Made by a program: the position numbers and the translations under genes. The notes beneath the pieces are model-generated. The model had not been told where the DNA came from, ran no database searches, and saw only the letters and a program-made list of their open reading frames with translations. 64,000 bases of DNA from Ianthella basta (taxonomy: Eukaryota; Porifera; Demospongiae; Verongiida; Ianthellidae). Positions 1-32,300 of this stretch are shown here, one piece after another. The first letter of the stretch is position 1. Every line of letters begins with the position of its first letter. The stretch is from contig OZ025873.1 of NCBI GenBank assembly GCA_964019415.1, forward strand, positions 5,595,169 to 5,659,168. The letters run 5' to 3'.

Positions 1-167
1 GTAGTAGACGTTTTATGGCCACACTGTATGAGTGGTCGGTATAGAGTTGTGTATGCATTAGGTACAGTGTTTGTATTTGTGTGCATGAGTAGGTCTTGAA
101 TACTGTATATGCAGTAGCTTCATCTTTGTTACATGTATACATACATTTGTGCTCCTTTGATTTGCAG

Positions 168-18882
<18,715 letters not shown>

Positions 18883-20062
18883 ACAGCCTCGATACCTTTC
18901 CCTATATAGTTGTGTGCAGAAGGGTGTTGTGTATGTCCACATGCACATGGTGGTGTGAACAGACCCAAGTGCTCGTGATTATTTATTGAGTTTTAAACCT
19001 ACTATGCATAACCCATACTTACTGTATATACATGTTGCTATTGTGCATCTTGTGAGGCACCTTGAGCTCTATGTATTGGTATACACCCTCCTAGTATGTT
19101 CACAGTTATAAGCCTGGCCCCCCGCCCCTCCCAGTAGCCTCCATGGCACTACATATGTCATCTGCATCAGCACGAGTGAAGATGACTAGGTAGAGTACTT
19201 TAGTATGGATACAATGTCATGCCTACAGTACTGGGTAAACAAGAGTGGGCAGTCTTTTATGTGTATTATACTGACAGTCTTATCATAGAAAGTAATTGTA
19301 CGTATATGAACTATAGCTATATTATATTATACTGTACATGCATGTGGTATACAAATCTGTTGTGTGTACATGTACAAGTAACCCTATAAATAATTGTGTC
19401 TGAATGTCTGCCATACACATGCATATAATTCATGTGTATATTTTATATTTTTCGGAAATATATATATACATCTTTGAATCTTAATTTTATAATTTTGTGT
19501 TAACATTGCTGTGCATTTCACGAGTATACATGTATGTGACTTGTGCAACTAGTTATTGCCATGAACAGTGATATATATAGAGAAGTGAGTGAAGTTGAAA
19601 GAGCTAGCTATATAGCTGCACAGAGTTGTGCAATCTGATCATGAGCAAGTCATATAATTACAGTATTGTGAACACTAATGTGTTTTTACCTATGACATAT
19701 ATTTGATTTTTTTTTTGGACACTCTTACAATGTCATGACATTGTTCTGTACATGTGCAGATTCATTTTTGTGCATGAAGTATCAATTATTATATATGTGT
19801 AACATATGGTGTGCTTCTGTATAAAAGTTAGAGTATAATGCTAATTATGCACTGCAAATGCTAAAATTTTATACAAAGAATATACTACACATGGTGTTTC
19901 ATGTGTACATGTGTATACATGTTACATATAATACTACAAAACTATAATAGGCGTGCAGTAATCAGTACATGTAGGTGTATACGTTATATTATAGTGTAAG
20001 TGCATAATCAATGCACAATCATCCTATATAATATACATCGATCATGAGATGAGTCGATTTGG
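18883..20062. other. Convergent intergenic spacer between ZFC3H1 and the receptor gene
   Basis: 1.18 kb AT-rich DNA between the two stop codons; it must hold both 3' UTRs and both poly(A) sites. I see no canonical AATAAA close to either stop, no ORF of note and no transposon ends. The last 60 bp (about 20002-20062) are conserved next to the second receptor gene (about 63781-63840), so they are transcribed 3' UTR or duplicated flank. Confidence 0.6.
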
Positions 20063-20318
20063 TTACAAAGTGTTTTCCTCAAACCAATCAAGTTTCTCTG
20101 GAGCATCTTCATGGGATGCTGCCCCACTCCCAGGTACGGCTTCGGACAGGCTGCTGGCACCTGTGTTCTTGATCATCTCAACTGGGCCATCAGCTTGAAT
20201 TGTGTCCTCCAGATTGTACACATTATCCAGTAGTGCACACTTGTTGGTCAGCGTGCCCTGCTCGCTCTCTCGCATGTACAGCTGGTGGTTGGTGGAGTAT
20301 TGGCCTTTCTTACGAGAT
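20063..20318 (-). CDS. Receptor cytoplasmic tail, final exon
   Basis: It encodes a basic juxtamembrane R-S-R-K-K-G, tyrosines in Q-Y-S-T, Q-L-Y-M and N-V-Y-N-L-E-D, a Ser/Gly-rich linker and the C-terminus [11 protein letters not shown] before TAA. N-V-Y-N-L-E-D and the last 16 residues are conserved in the second gene at 63841. No classic ITIM, ITAM or class I PDZ ligand matches exactly. Confidence 0.88.
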
Positions 20319-23300
20319 CTACAGATTGTGGGAGTACAGACTCAATATACAGTGTACAACACACGCACACCCAACATGATTAGCACACCACTGTAAAGAG
20401 ATGCAACTGATGTTGTATACACAACATAGAATGCTAACCTCATGAATACGATTACTCCCACAATGACCACAGTCACTACTGCAGCCACAAGGACAACAAG
20501 GGCAACTGGGACAGCAATTATCGTCACATCCAAAGTGGAAGGTGCCTCCGTGGTGTCTGTTGGGACCTGTGTGTGTTAGGCAGGGGGAGGTAGGGATGAC
20601 CTTGTGTGTCAAAGAGGAGTATAGGCAGCAATGGTTGGAAGGAGTATAGCAGAGCTTATATTGCATGTAAGAGTGGAGTGAGATTCTGCAATTGTAAGAT
20701 GTAGCTGTAAAGCACATGACGTATCTTGTGTTGCTGAAACACCAGAATACATGTGATACAAGATGGGAGGGGGTGTATGCAAGAACAAAGCTCACTTGAA
20801 TTACTGCAAAACTGGACAGATGGCTGCAGGTGCATGTCACATGTGTGCTTGTCTCGCGAGTCAATGAGCATCCTTCCTCAGACCATTTCCCTACTCCTCC
20901 TGCAAAACAGAAGGACACAATCTGCAATCAACACATTGTACAGTGAAAGGTACACGTAAGTTTGTTGAACAAGCAAATCTTGGCACATGTAAAGGGACAC
21001 ACACTGGAATATGACTGAGTGGAAGTACAGTACCAACCTCCAGATGGTATATCAAAGAACCGGCAAGATGTCTTCCGGCCATTCGCAGTCTGCAAAGAAG
21101 CATACAAAATCAATCCATAAACTGCAAATCCTACAGACATGCACACAAACATTCCTCAGTGTTCCCATGTAGTAGGAAACAGTTCACATGCTATAACTAC
21201 GTAGATACATTAAGTACACCACCTAAGGGGCCTTTCAATAGAGCTGAAAGGACATACTATACATACATTGGTCACTTTCTCGAATGTCAGCATGACTGGG
21301 TCAGCGAGGTTGGAGATGCTCTCTCCGATGACTGTGACTGAGACGACTTTGCTGGCAAAGGACAGACTAGAGTCGTCCCCTTGGAAGACTGCTGTTTTTG
21401 AGATTACAGAACTGCTCAGAACAACATCACCGCTAAATCGATTAAAGAGAGATTTCGGAAGGATGCATTCATCTCTGGCCGTCTTCCCAAAGTTGATGGT
21501 GTGTCCTTCATTGGGAACATCTGAAGGCTCCACACGACTGATCTCCAAATCAAAAGTGTCTGTTCTGTCCCTGAGAGTCCCCCCTGTAGGTAGGTTGACT
21601 GCGGCAGCAATCGCATCCAACGAGGACACAATTCTGCATAAGCGAAAGGAAGTAGATCGATACATGCACCAATGGCACACCCACATGCACAGGTATGCAG
21701 CCACACAGCACATGGTACACAGCACATGGTACACAGCAGATGGTACACAGCACATGGTACACAGATGCAAGAACAAAGCTTGATGACAACATTGATACAT
21801 GCACTTTGTGGTATGTACTGTCCGTACATATCACAAGGAGACTAGTCCTTTGCAGCAGACCTGATGGAAGGGTGTGGTATTGTTGGAAATGCCGACTTGT
21901 ATCCAGGATGAGATCCCGTCCTGGCCAATCAGATTCGGCGTTTGCTATAAGATGTCAGCCTAAAATTCAAACACACGACGTCAGCTTGTTCGTATTGGGA
22001 CATGGTGTGATTTCACTCTGATACACTCTCAAAACAGAGCAAGAACGAGCCATATGAGCAAACAATGTGAATTTGTGCACTCCATACTTCACTACTGCAC
22101 TACGGATGACATTGTGCAAGAGATAACCACAATTATGCAATAATTACATTCCTATGGTGTGAATCAGTTTGCGCAATACCAGCAGACATTTCCGCAAGGG
22201 GGTCTGGTGCACAGGACTAACAAGGGGACACTAAATACACTGGGTCACAGGTGTTTCATTATAGTTCTCACACACGCAACTTAGATGATTGTGCTATTAA
22301 AAAATGGCATCCATCTCCCTATACCAGCCGTGGATAATGTATACTCTACCTATTTTCCTAAAGAAATGCAGAATTTGATGGCTACTAATCATTTAGAACC
22401 TGGTCCCATCCTAGTCTGTAATTTGCAGGTTCGGAGGACACGTTTGCTATATTAGTACACAGGTGTCCACTATAATAATTGTGCACACATGGGTACATGT
22501 TCATCAAACTTGGAGAAAGGGAGTAAGACAAGTATACAAAATGCTCAAACTGTACAAACAAATCAAAAGCACTGAGTTGCTTCTCCAGGACCAAAGTACT
22601 AATATTCGTTATATGCGGTCAGCATAGGGAAACAGACGCATGTAATTCACTTGCTTGCATGTAAAATCTTGTGCAAAAACTAAGCTTCCATGGCGAAATG
22701 AAAAAGAGTTGTAAACTACATTGCCATAGCATCAAGAGACCAAACATTAGCATACACAATGATGAGGTTCAACTGGTGATCACAAGCACAGATCAGTTAG
22801 CAAGAATTGGTGAGAACCCAGTGAAGTAGGCCCACAGAGCTCCACGTCTGCTACATACGTATGCGACTGCTTACCTCTCTGGTGTGGAAGTGCTTTCACT
22901 AGAGCTAGACAGCGCATCATCACTAGCTGACAAAAGGCAGCTCAATGCGGAGAAGAGGGTTGATCGAGCCTGCAAGAACACAAGGACATGAAACATCTTC
23001 TGTTAACTACAGATGGCATATGTACATGCAAATGCAAGTTGCTTTGATCCTTACTAAAGCAATGTCCAAAAAATGGCAATCAAGAATGCAATGGACAAAT
23101 GTACATTGCCTTTAGATGGTCACTGATGCACACACCTACGTACACATTGTGGATGTTGAGCATGTGGTGACTAATTATGGCTATAATTATTAGTAGTGTA
23201 GGCATTGTTCACGGAAGGTGACTATAGAAGAATGGAGTTTGTGCATGATGTCACTCCTGGGTCAGCTACTCTCTATGTTAATCCATTGCAGTTCTTGCTA

Positions 23301-26300
23301 ATACCCTTGAACACTTCATTCACTTACTGCCTCATCATTGGCAGGTGTTGATGCCAGTTTTTCAGACCAAGCATTTGTCAACATGGCCACTTCAGCCCCA
23401 GACAAGGTGGCTGCTATGCCATCACAGGCAACCAACACATCAATACCATCCTGAGAGAAAGACACAGAGAGCGATCATATTTGACGCTCATCAGAACCAA
23501 CATATTTGTCACAATGCTCTCCCTGTCATTACCCAAAGCACATACCCTACAAAAGATATCTCGTTTATCAAACACACAAGCAGAGATATCGGACTCCAGC
23601 CATTGACCACCAGCTTCACATCTCCTTGTTGCAAACAAATCCTTGGTGAGTTCAGGGAAGGCATCACAGGGACATGGCTGGCTTGCAACTTCTGTGTAGT
23701 CAGTTTGTGGCCAGTGGAAAACTTTGTTGAGTGAACTTATGTCTTGCTGCACTGAACGACAGGGTTGGGCTGAATGGGAAAGGGAGATGAAGTGGGTTGG
23801 AACAGAGTACAAGATAGAGAGTTACTCTATGGCAACACTACCAATAGCAATTGTGGTTGTATTTAGTGCTATGGTAGTGGTAATGGTGTGGTGTACATGA
23901 AATACATTGTCAATGTATACAATAGACAGATAGCTGGTAAGAACGGCACACCAGTATTGCTTGAGAAGCACATAAAGCTTAAGGATAGTGGAGACTATGC
24001 TAAAAGAGAGTGAATGCTAGTTGTAGCTGGACTGTATGACTACGTACAATACATACGTAGGTTCCCGTGCTAGTAGTAACACTAGGACTACATATAGAAT
24101 GCAGAGTGCACTGGAATATCTACCCATAATCTGTTCGAGGATTTCAAGGTTTGTCGTCAGCGGCTGTCTACGAAGCCAATAAACACGGCTCACACTAAAC
24201 ACACACTAATATACAGACTGATTTACTTATATAGTTACACAAATATGAGCAAATGTGATTGTGTCTGGAATAGTAGCCTTCTGGCTGAAGTCTTCTCCAC
24301 ATGATTACGATTCCCATAAACATGATCTGTTTAGCTGGTGTGGCATGGAAAGTGGATCAAAGGACAATGCATAGCAACTTCAGTCTTAGTTACTCACAAT
24401 TACACTGAGGTAAAGTCCCACTCCACAGTCCATTGGACTGGCAGGTTCTACTGTTTGATCCCTGTAGTGTGTAGCCTACATCACAGGTGTAGGTCACTAT
24501 AGAGTTGTAGGTTGTACTGGAGAGAGTGCGTTGACCATTTGTGGGAGTACCAGGATTGCCACAGTCGATAGCTGAAGTTGATAAAGCAGTACACATGTTG
24601 CAATGGCACCAGGTGGGCACACTCTTGGACATACAAGTAACATCTAGGTGATCAAGTGAACCCTTCATCAAATGTACGTAATGTACACACACCTGTTTCA
24701 CACTCTGTTCCTGTCCACCCTACAACACAGGTGCAAGTATCTGGAGCAGTGCAGGTCCCACCATTTTGGCAGGGGTTACTACAGACAACTGCATTTGTGT
24801 AGATGCAAGGAATATAAGTGGTGAAATAAAAAATAACACCATCGATGCTAACTACAGGATTATTGCAGCGTGAAGAACAGCTACAGGAAGAAATTTGTGT
24901 AAACACAGCTATAGGCCACTGGAAGGTGGCCACATCTGAAGACAGGCACGATGGAAAAGGGCAACATCTGAAGACCTCTTGGCAACGCATCGACAAGACA
25001 CAACTGGCGTCATTACTGTCTGTAGACCTTTGAAACAACATAGGGCTGGAAAGAAAGTGGTGCCGCCGGGAAATGAACCCAGGACATCTGGCTTTAGCTG
25101 CCAGTGCTCTAGCCACTGAGCTATGACACCCCGCCGACAACCACTCGCTCTCCAGCCCCTAAAGACCATGCTAGAAGGAACAGCGCCACTTTCTTTCTAG
25201 CTCTATGTTGTTTCAAAGGTCTACGGATAGTAACGATGCCAGTTGTGTGTTGTTGACGCGTTGCCAAGTGGTCTTCGAACGTAGCCCTCTTCCATCGTGC
25301 CTGTCTTTGGACGTGGCCCTTTTTCAGCGGCCTATAGCTGTGTTTACGCTTGAGAATTTCTTCCTGTAACACCATTGATGTTTATACATCTGTAGCTACA
25401 AGCAACGGGCACTACTGCATATTGCAAGGAAACTCGTTTGACTGTAATCCAAATTATCTGCTGTCGTCATGATCACTATTTGTAATGATACAGCTAGATT
25501 CCTCTTATTATAAGATTTCCATGCCTGCACTGTCTTGTCCAGGATATCCTCCAACAGCATAACTTCAGCAAAAACATAGAATTCTATTCTGTTCATGCTG
25601 AGACTATATGCTGTTTGGGTCTAGCCCGGATGAGAAAAGGGATGGTGCCTGCCTGTGTTTTGGGCACCAAAGACGCCCCAGTACTAATCCACACATCAGT
25701 AGCTTACGCAAGCACTGAGGCACACTCCCACTCCACTGCCCATTGGACTGGCAGGTTCTGCTGTTTGATCCTTGTAGTGTGTAGCCTACATCACAGGTGT
25801 AGGTCACTACAGAGTTGTAGGTTGTACTGGAGAGAGTGCGTTGACCATTTACGAGAAGGCCAGGGTCACCACAGTCGATAGCTGGAGTGGATGATATAAA
25901 GAAAGGCTGTAGTGACTGGCACATAAAGAAGACTGGCTGACTACATTCATGATATGTGCTGCCAGGTTAGTAATCCACATATTACTCACCTGCTTCGCAC
26001 TGCACTCCTGTCCACCCAACATCACAGGAGCAGGTGTTAGGAGCTGTGCAAGTGCCTCCATTCTGACATGGATTTGTGCAGGTAGCTAAAATGGAGGAAG
26101 AAAGGAGAAACTACAAGATGATCACACATCCATGCACTACCACTGAACAGTGCATTTACAAAACATACGAATGCACTGAGGTACACTCCCGCTCCACTGT
26201 CCATTGGACTGGCATGTTCTAGTGTTTGTTCCCTGTAGTGTGTAGCCTACATGACAGGTGTAGGTCACTACAGAGTTGTAGGTTGTACTGGAAAGAGTAC

Positions 26301-29300
26301 GTTCGCCATTAATAGCAAAGCCAGGATCCTCACAATCAACAACTGGAGGAGATAAAGCAGCGAATATGTTGTAAAGTCACCTGATGGAGACTAACTGACA
26401 TATACCGCTATCTACACATCAAGTAAACATATTACCAAATAAGTTACACCCACCTGTAGCTGTTTCACACTCTGTTCCTGTCCATCCCACATCACAGGCG
26501 CAAGTATCAGGAGCAGTGCAGGTACCACCATTTTGGCAAGGGTTACTACAGACAGCTGTATTAGTGTAGACGCAAAGAACATAAGTGGTAAAATAAAAAT
26601 AAACACCATCAATGTTTATACATCCACAGCTACAAACAACGGGTACTACTGTATTGCAAAGGAAATAGTCTGACTGTGAACCAAATTTCTTTCATCTGCA
26701 TAATCATCTATTCATAAATCATGGAGCTAAAGTTCCATTCATTGTAGGATTCTCAGTTGTTGGCATGTTCAAACAACATACCCTCAGCATGAGATGATAT
26801 GCTGTTTGAGTCTAAACTGGATGAGAAAAGGGATGGTGCCTGCCTGTGTGCTTGACCCTATACTGTTCCATGTATGTGTGTATACATAGCTTACGCAAGC
26901 ACTGGGGCACACTCCCACTCCACTGTCCATTGGACTGGCAGGTTCTACTGTTTGATCCCTGTAGTGAGTAGCCTACATCACAGGTGTAGGTCACTACAGA
27001 GTTGTAGGTTGTACTGGAGAGACTGCGTTCGCCGTTATTAGTCAAGCCGGGGTCGTCACAATCAACAGCTGGAGTTGACAAAGCAGCAAGCATGTTGTAG
27101 GGTCACCAGGTCGGGCAGATTCAAGGACATATGTACATCAGTACCTATGCATCAAGTGAACATATCATCAAATATGCTACACCCACCTGTCTCACACTCT
27201 GTTCCCGTCCACCCCACAACACAGGTGCAAGTATCAGGAGCTGTGCAGGTCCCACCATTCTGACATGAATTCTTACAGGTAGCTAAAATGGGGCAAGAAA
27301 GTAGAAACATGATGACAAATCCTGTACCCAGAATAGTTCAGTTGCAAAACATACGATTGCACTGAGGCACACTCCCACTCCACTGTCCAGTGGACTGGCA
27401 GGTTATACTGTTTGATCCCTGTAGTGAGTAGCCTACATCACAGGTGTAGGTCACTACAGAGCCGTAGGCTGTACTGGAGAGGCTACGTTGGCCATTTGTG
27501 GGAGTACCAGGATCACCACAGCCAACAGCTGCAGTTGATAAAGCAGTAAACATCTCGTATTGCCAACAGGTGGAGAAGACTCACTGACATACAACTGCAC
27601 ACATTGCCAAATACGCTACTCCCACCTGTTTCACACTCCGTTCCTGTCCATCCCACATCACAGGCGCAAGTGTCAGGAGCAGTGCAGGTTCCCTTGTTTT
27701 GACAGGGGTTAGTACAGACAGCTGGAGTATTAGATAAGCAAGAGATGCGAGTGGTGAATACACGAAACCTAACCTAATACATACAGTGTATTCATGCCTT
27801 GTGGACACCCTATAAGATAGACATCTAGACAATGCAGATATGTTTTAAGATGCAATAATTGGTCCTATTCGAGCAATATAAACTGCCCTGCAAATCTGCA
27901 TTGTGGACAGTGCCTGGTATACCATTGTAGACAATACCTGCATAAATGGCACCCAATAATCCAGGCACTTTGATCAGTTGCCAAAAATGGCTGCTCTCAG
28001 TTTGGCACCTCTACCTACAGTACAACTAGTGACAACTAAGGTACCAAACTGTCTGTAGTGTGGGATAGCTCAGTTAGGTATTGTCTTTGGAAATGGTACA
28101 TGCATAGGGTCCTCAAGCAAATAGCCTTTGTCTTTATAAATTTATCTGATTATACCGTTTATGCATAGCTACTGTATCTGCTCTAAACATTTGTCACCCC
28201 TAGTGCAGTGAAAATTTCGCCTTTTGAGTCAATTAGAGCTGGAATGGAGAAGACCGTCGAAGGTGACGAATATTTAGAGTTTTTGGACGAAACATTAGAG
28301 CGAAGATGGAAACATTAGAGAGCTTTTCAGTATGTGCGTTCCTTGCTGAAATGGCCACTTTCATGTTGACCATGCAAACAGCAGTGCGAAGCTACCACGT
28401 GTACAATGACATCTGGGCTCTGGCAATCGGGGACAAATTCGACTGTTGGCGAGACCCTCGTTGTCACTCAAGACTATAGTCGAAGGTTCGTCTTCCCAGT
28501 CTGGGCCTGGCGTCTCTGCAACAAACTCTACAGAGCTTCTGTCTGAATGAGAAGGATCTGGAGACGATTTGCTATCACTGAGCTCCATTGTCGCACCAAA
28601 AGAAATGAACGATGTACACAGCGTCAAGAAGGCTTATAGATGAATGAAAGAATGCCAGAAGGACAAAGACAACAGTGAGTGTTGTTGGCTTTGTTCCTAG
28701 GCTTTGTTCCTTGGCCGTCGCAGCTATATTGCAGGCATTTCTGACAAATATTTAGAACACTTCCTGTTGATGACGAAAATTAGAGGCCAATGGCAGAAAT
28801 TAGAGAGACTGGAAATTCATCACAATTAGAGTACACTTGAGCATATTTGTATCCCCTGACGAAAATTAGAATGACAAATTTCTAGAGCGGATACGGTATA
28901 TAGATATGGCCAATTAATCTGTATCCCTAAACTGCGGACACCTCTATAATCAGGACACCTTTCTGGTTACAAAGGGCATCCATATTATAGGGGTTCCCCT
29001 GTACTGTACATTGTAAGTGGCACTATGGCACTGCAAAGGAAGACTTTTAATGTAATCCAAGGTCATTTGCTGTTGCCAGTATCAGCTGTCCATAGTTTTA
29101 TAAATACAACATGTCCCACAAGATTGACAAGGACCACTGCAACATGATTAAGGGTGAAGAAGGGCCTTAAAGTGTTTTCCACACATCAATAGCTTACGTA
29201 TACATAAAGGCACACTCCCACTCCACTGTCCTTTGTCCTGACAGGTTCTACTGTTTGTACCCTGTAGTGTGTAGCCTACATCACAGGTGTAGGTCACTAC

Positions 29301-32300
29301 AGAGTTGTAGGTTGTACTGGAGAGAGTGCGTTGACCATTTGTGGGAGTACCAGGATCACCACAGTCAACAGCTAGGGAGACAAACAGGACAAAAGTGATG
29401 GTTGCACAGCTAAAATGGCAACCAAATTAATTAACAGCACAAAAGATATATTCACAAACAGTACGAATTCAAAATCAATGGTTGAATAAAAGATAAGTTT
29501 AGCTCACTCCAGTCACTTAAAAGTACTGTAGTTTAACATAGATATAGCTCACGATTGCAAAGAGACACACTGCCACTCCACTGGCCGCTAGATTGGCAGG
29601 TTCTACTGTTTGATCCCTGTAGTGTGTAGCCTACATCACAGGTGTAGGTCACTACAGAGTTGTAGGTTGTACTGGAGAGAGTGCGTTGACCATTTGAGGG
29701 AGTACCAGGATCACCACAGTCAACAGCTGGACAGGATTACATAGATAGAATAGCACTAAAATGTCATGAACCACTGAACATATGGAGCCAAACAGCATTG
29801 TACATGTATACTGAAATGCTACAAGGATGCCAACACGGTATCAACTAACGAGAGCACTGAGGAACACTCCTACTCCATTGTCCAGTGGACTGGCAGGTTC
29901 TACTGCTAAATCCTTGCAGTGTGTAGCCAACATCACAGGTGTAGGTCACTACAGAGTTGTAGGTTGTACTGGAGAGAGTGCGTTGACCATTTGAGGGAGT
30001 ACCAGGATCACCACAGTCAACAGCTGGACAGGATTACATAGATAGAATAGCACTAAAATGTCATGAACCACTGAACATATGGAGCCAAACAGCATTGTAC
30101 ATGTATACTGAAATGCTACAAGGATGCCAACACGGTATCAACTAACGAGAGCACTGAGGAACACTCCCACTCCATTGTCCAGTGGACTGGCAGGTTCTAC
30201 TGCTAAATCCTTGCAGTGTGTAGCCCACATCACACGTGTAGGTCACAACAGAGTTGTAGGTTGTACTGGAGAGAGTACGTTGACCATTTGTGGGAGTACC
30301 AGGATCACCACAGTCAATGGCTAGAGTGAGACAATAATTGATGGCAATAAATTGTAAGGCAACACATACCAAATAGCAGTGTAGCACTAATCGATCTTCT
30401 TCTGAGGTGCACAACACAGCTACACTCAAATGCATTCATTCATTGGCCCTACATAGTCTCGTGTAGCCGACTTCTTTCTCCCCTCCATTTTTATTTGATG
30501 ATGTAATCCATGACCGATTACATCATCAAATAAAAATGGAGGGGCTTGGTTGGTTGGTTGGTTGGCTTGGTTGGAAAGTGGTTGGCTACGTGAGACTATG
30601 CCCTACATGAGTAACAAAGCATTTACACTAACACTCACAGAATAAATACTCACGACAGTTGAAGCAAAAAACCAAGGACACAAGGAAAACACATGTATAG
30701 CATGAAACTAAAGCCATGTACTTGAACTGCATACAGCTAAAAAATTGCACAGTTACACAGAAGCAAACTTATGCTTTTGTACTCTATAAAGCATTTCCAC
30801 CTAATAGCCAGTATGCAAAAAAGAGTCTGGAATAGTCTGAACAGGTCCTGGATGACAGCATATAAACAGTGAACCCCCATTTTCATAGTTATGGTTAGAG
30901 CAACTGGCTACATAATGCAGAAATGCGAAGGAGTTGATCGTTGGCACTGGGGTTGACAAAACTTCTAAGAACAGCAGAGAACAATCTGCAATTCTTGTTA
31001 GTGCTAGCCTCATAGAAAGTATACAACTAACCAGTTGAAGTGTCACACACTGCTCCTGCATCTTCATCATGATCACAGTTGTGAACTCCAGTACCTCTGT
31101 GTGAACAGTCAACGAGGCGTGGCTCATTTCCATTGCAGGCCACATCATCAAAGTAAATTGGACCACTGCCTTGACCAAAGGCAGCTTGTCTTGGCGCAGA
31201 TGTGGCTCCGCTGTAACCAAGCTGTCGACACACCACACTGGCATCAGTGACATCCCAACTATCATCACATACAGTGCCCCATACACCATTGCTGTAGACC
31301 TCTACACGTCCTTCACTCTCAGTGGCACCTCCAACTAGGCGTACGTCTCCAACTGTTGCATGAGATAACGATAGACAGCAGCAAGAATGAATGCTTTGCT
31401 ATTACTACAATGCAAATATCATGACCAACACATCTTTGGGTACAACTGAACTGACCTAAAAGGGTGATGCAAATAACTCCTGCATCTTCACTATGACTAC
31501 AGCTGTGGACTCCAATACCGCGGTTGGAACAGTCAGCCAGGCGTAACTCAGTCCCAGTGCAAGCTACATTGTCATAGAGGATTGAACCAGTACCTTCACC
31601 AAAGTGAGCTGATCCAATTGCAGCTCCACCTCTGCTGTAATTGAGCTGCCGACACACCACGTTGGCATCAGGGTTGTCCCAATCGTCGTCACAGACTGTG
31701 CCCCATTCACCATTGTGGTACACTTCCACGCGGCCTTCATTGACATTGTCGCTGCCCTCCAGACGAATGTCACCTTCCTGGGGATCTGCATGTAAATTCA
31801 AAGTTACTGATAATACAAACATGACACAATAACATACACACAAGATTAGAGCAATCCAGACTGGATGCATGACATTCATTTTGTAAGACAACATGGAAAA
31901 CATCTGTAGACATGCCCATTCTGCCATTCACTTTTCCTTTTCTCTCCTTGATCTATACAGTCACTATTCTTGAAGATGGTCAATTGCGGTCTATTCGTTT
32001 GATAGCTACACTGCTGAATACCCCAGGCACACTGTTCAACTGACCTGCTATGTTGTAGCACACTACTCCTGCATCGTCAGCATGGACACAGTTGTGAACT
32101 CCAGTGCCAGGATTGGGGCAGTTAACAAGGCGCAACTCGGCCCCCCTGCACTCTACATTGTCATAGTAGATCGGCCCACTGCCTTCACCAAAGGCACCTG
32201 GTCCAGGAGCGAATGTGGCTCTGCCAAAGCCTAACTGTCTACAAACCACGTTGGCGTCTACAATGTCCCAATCATCAGCACACACAGTTCCCCATTCATT

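Noticed and set aside
20439-20566. First helix of a 7TM adhesion GPCR
   Set aside because: The next exon is hydrophilic and ends in a stop codon; no other hydrophobic segment exists down to 18.9 kb.
25058-25130. A functional tRNA gene
   Set aside because: Cloverleaf and Pol III boxes are good, but U33 is absent from the anticodon loop and it sits in the loop of a repeat; called a SINE head instead.
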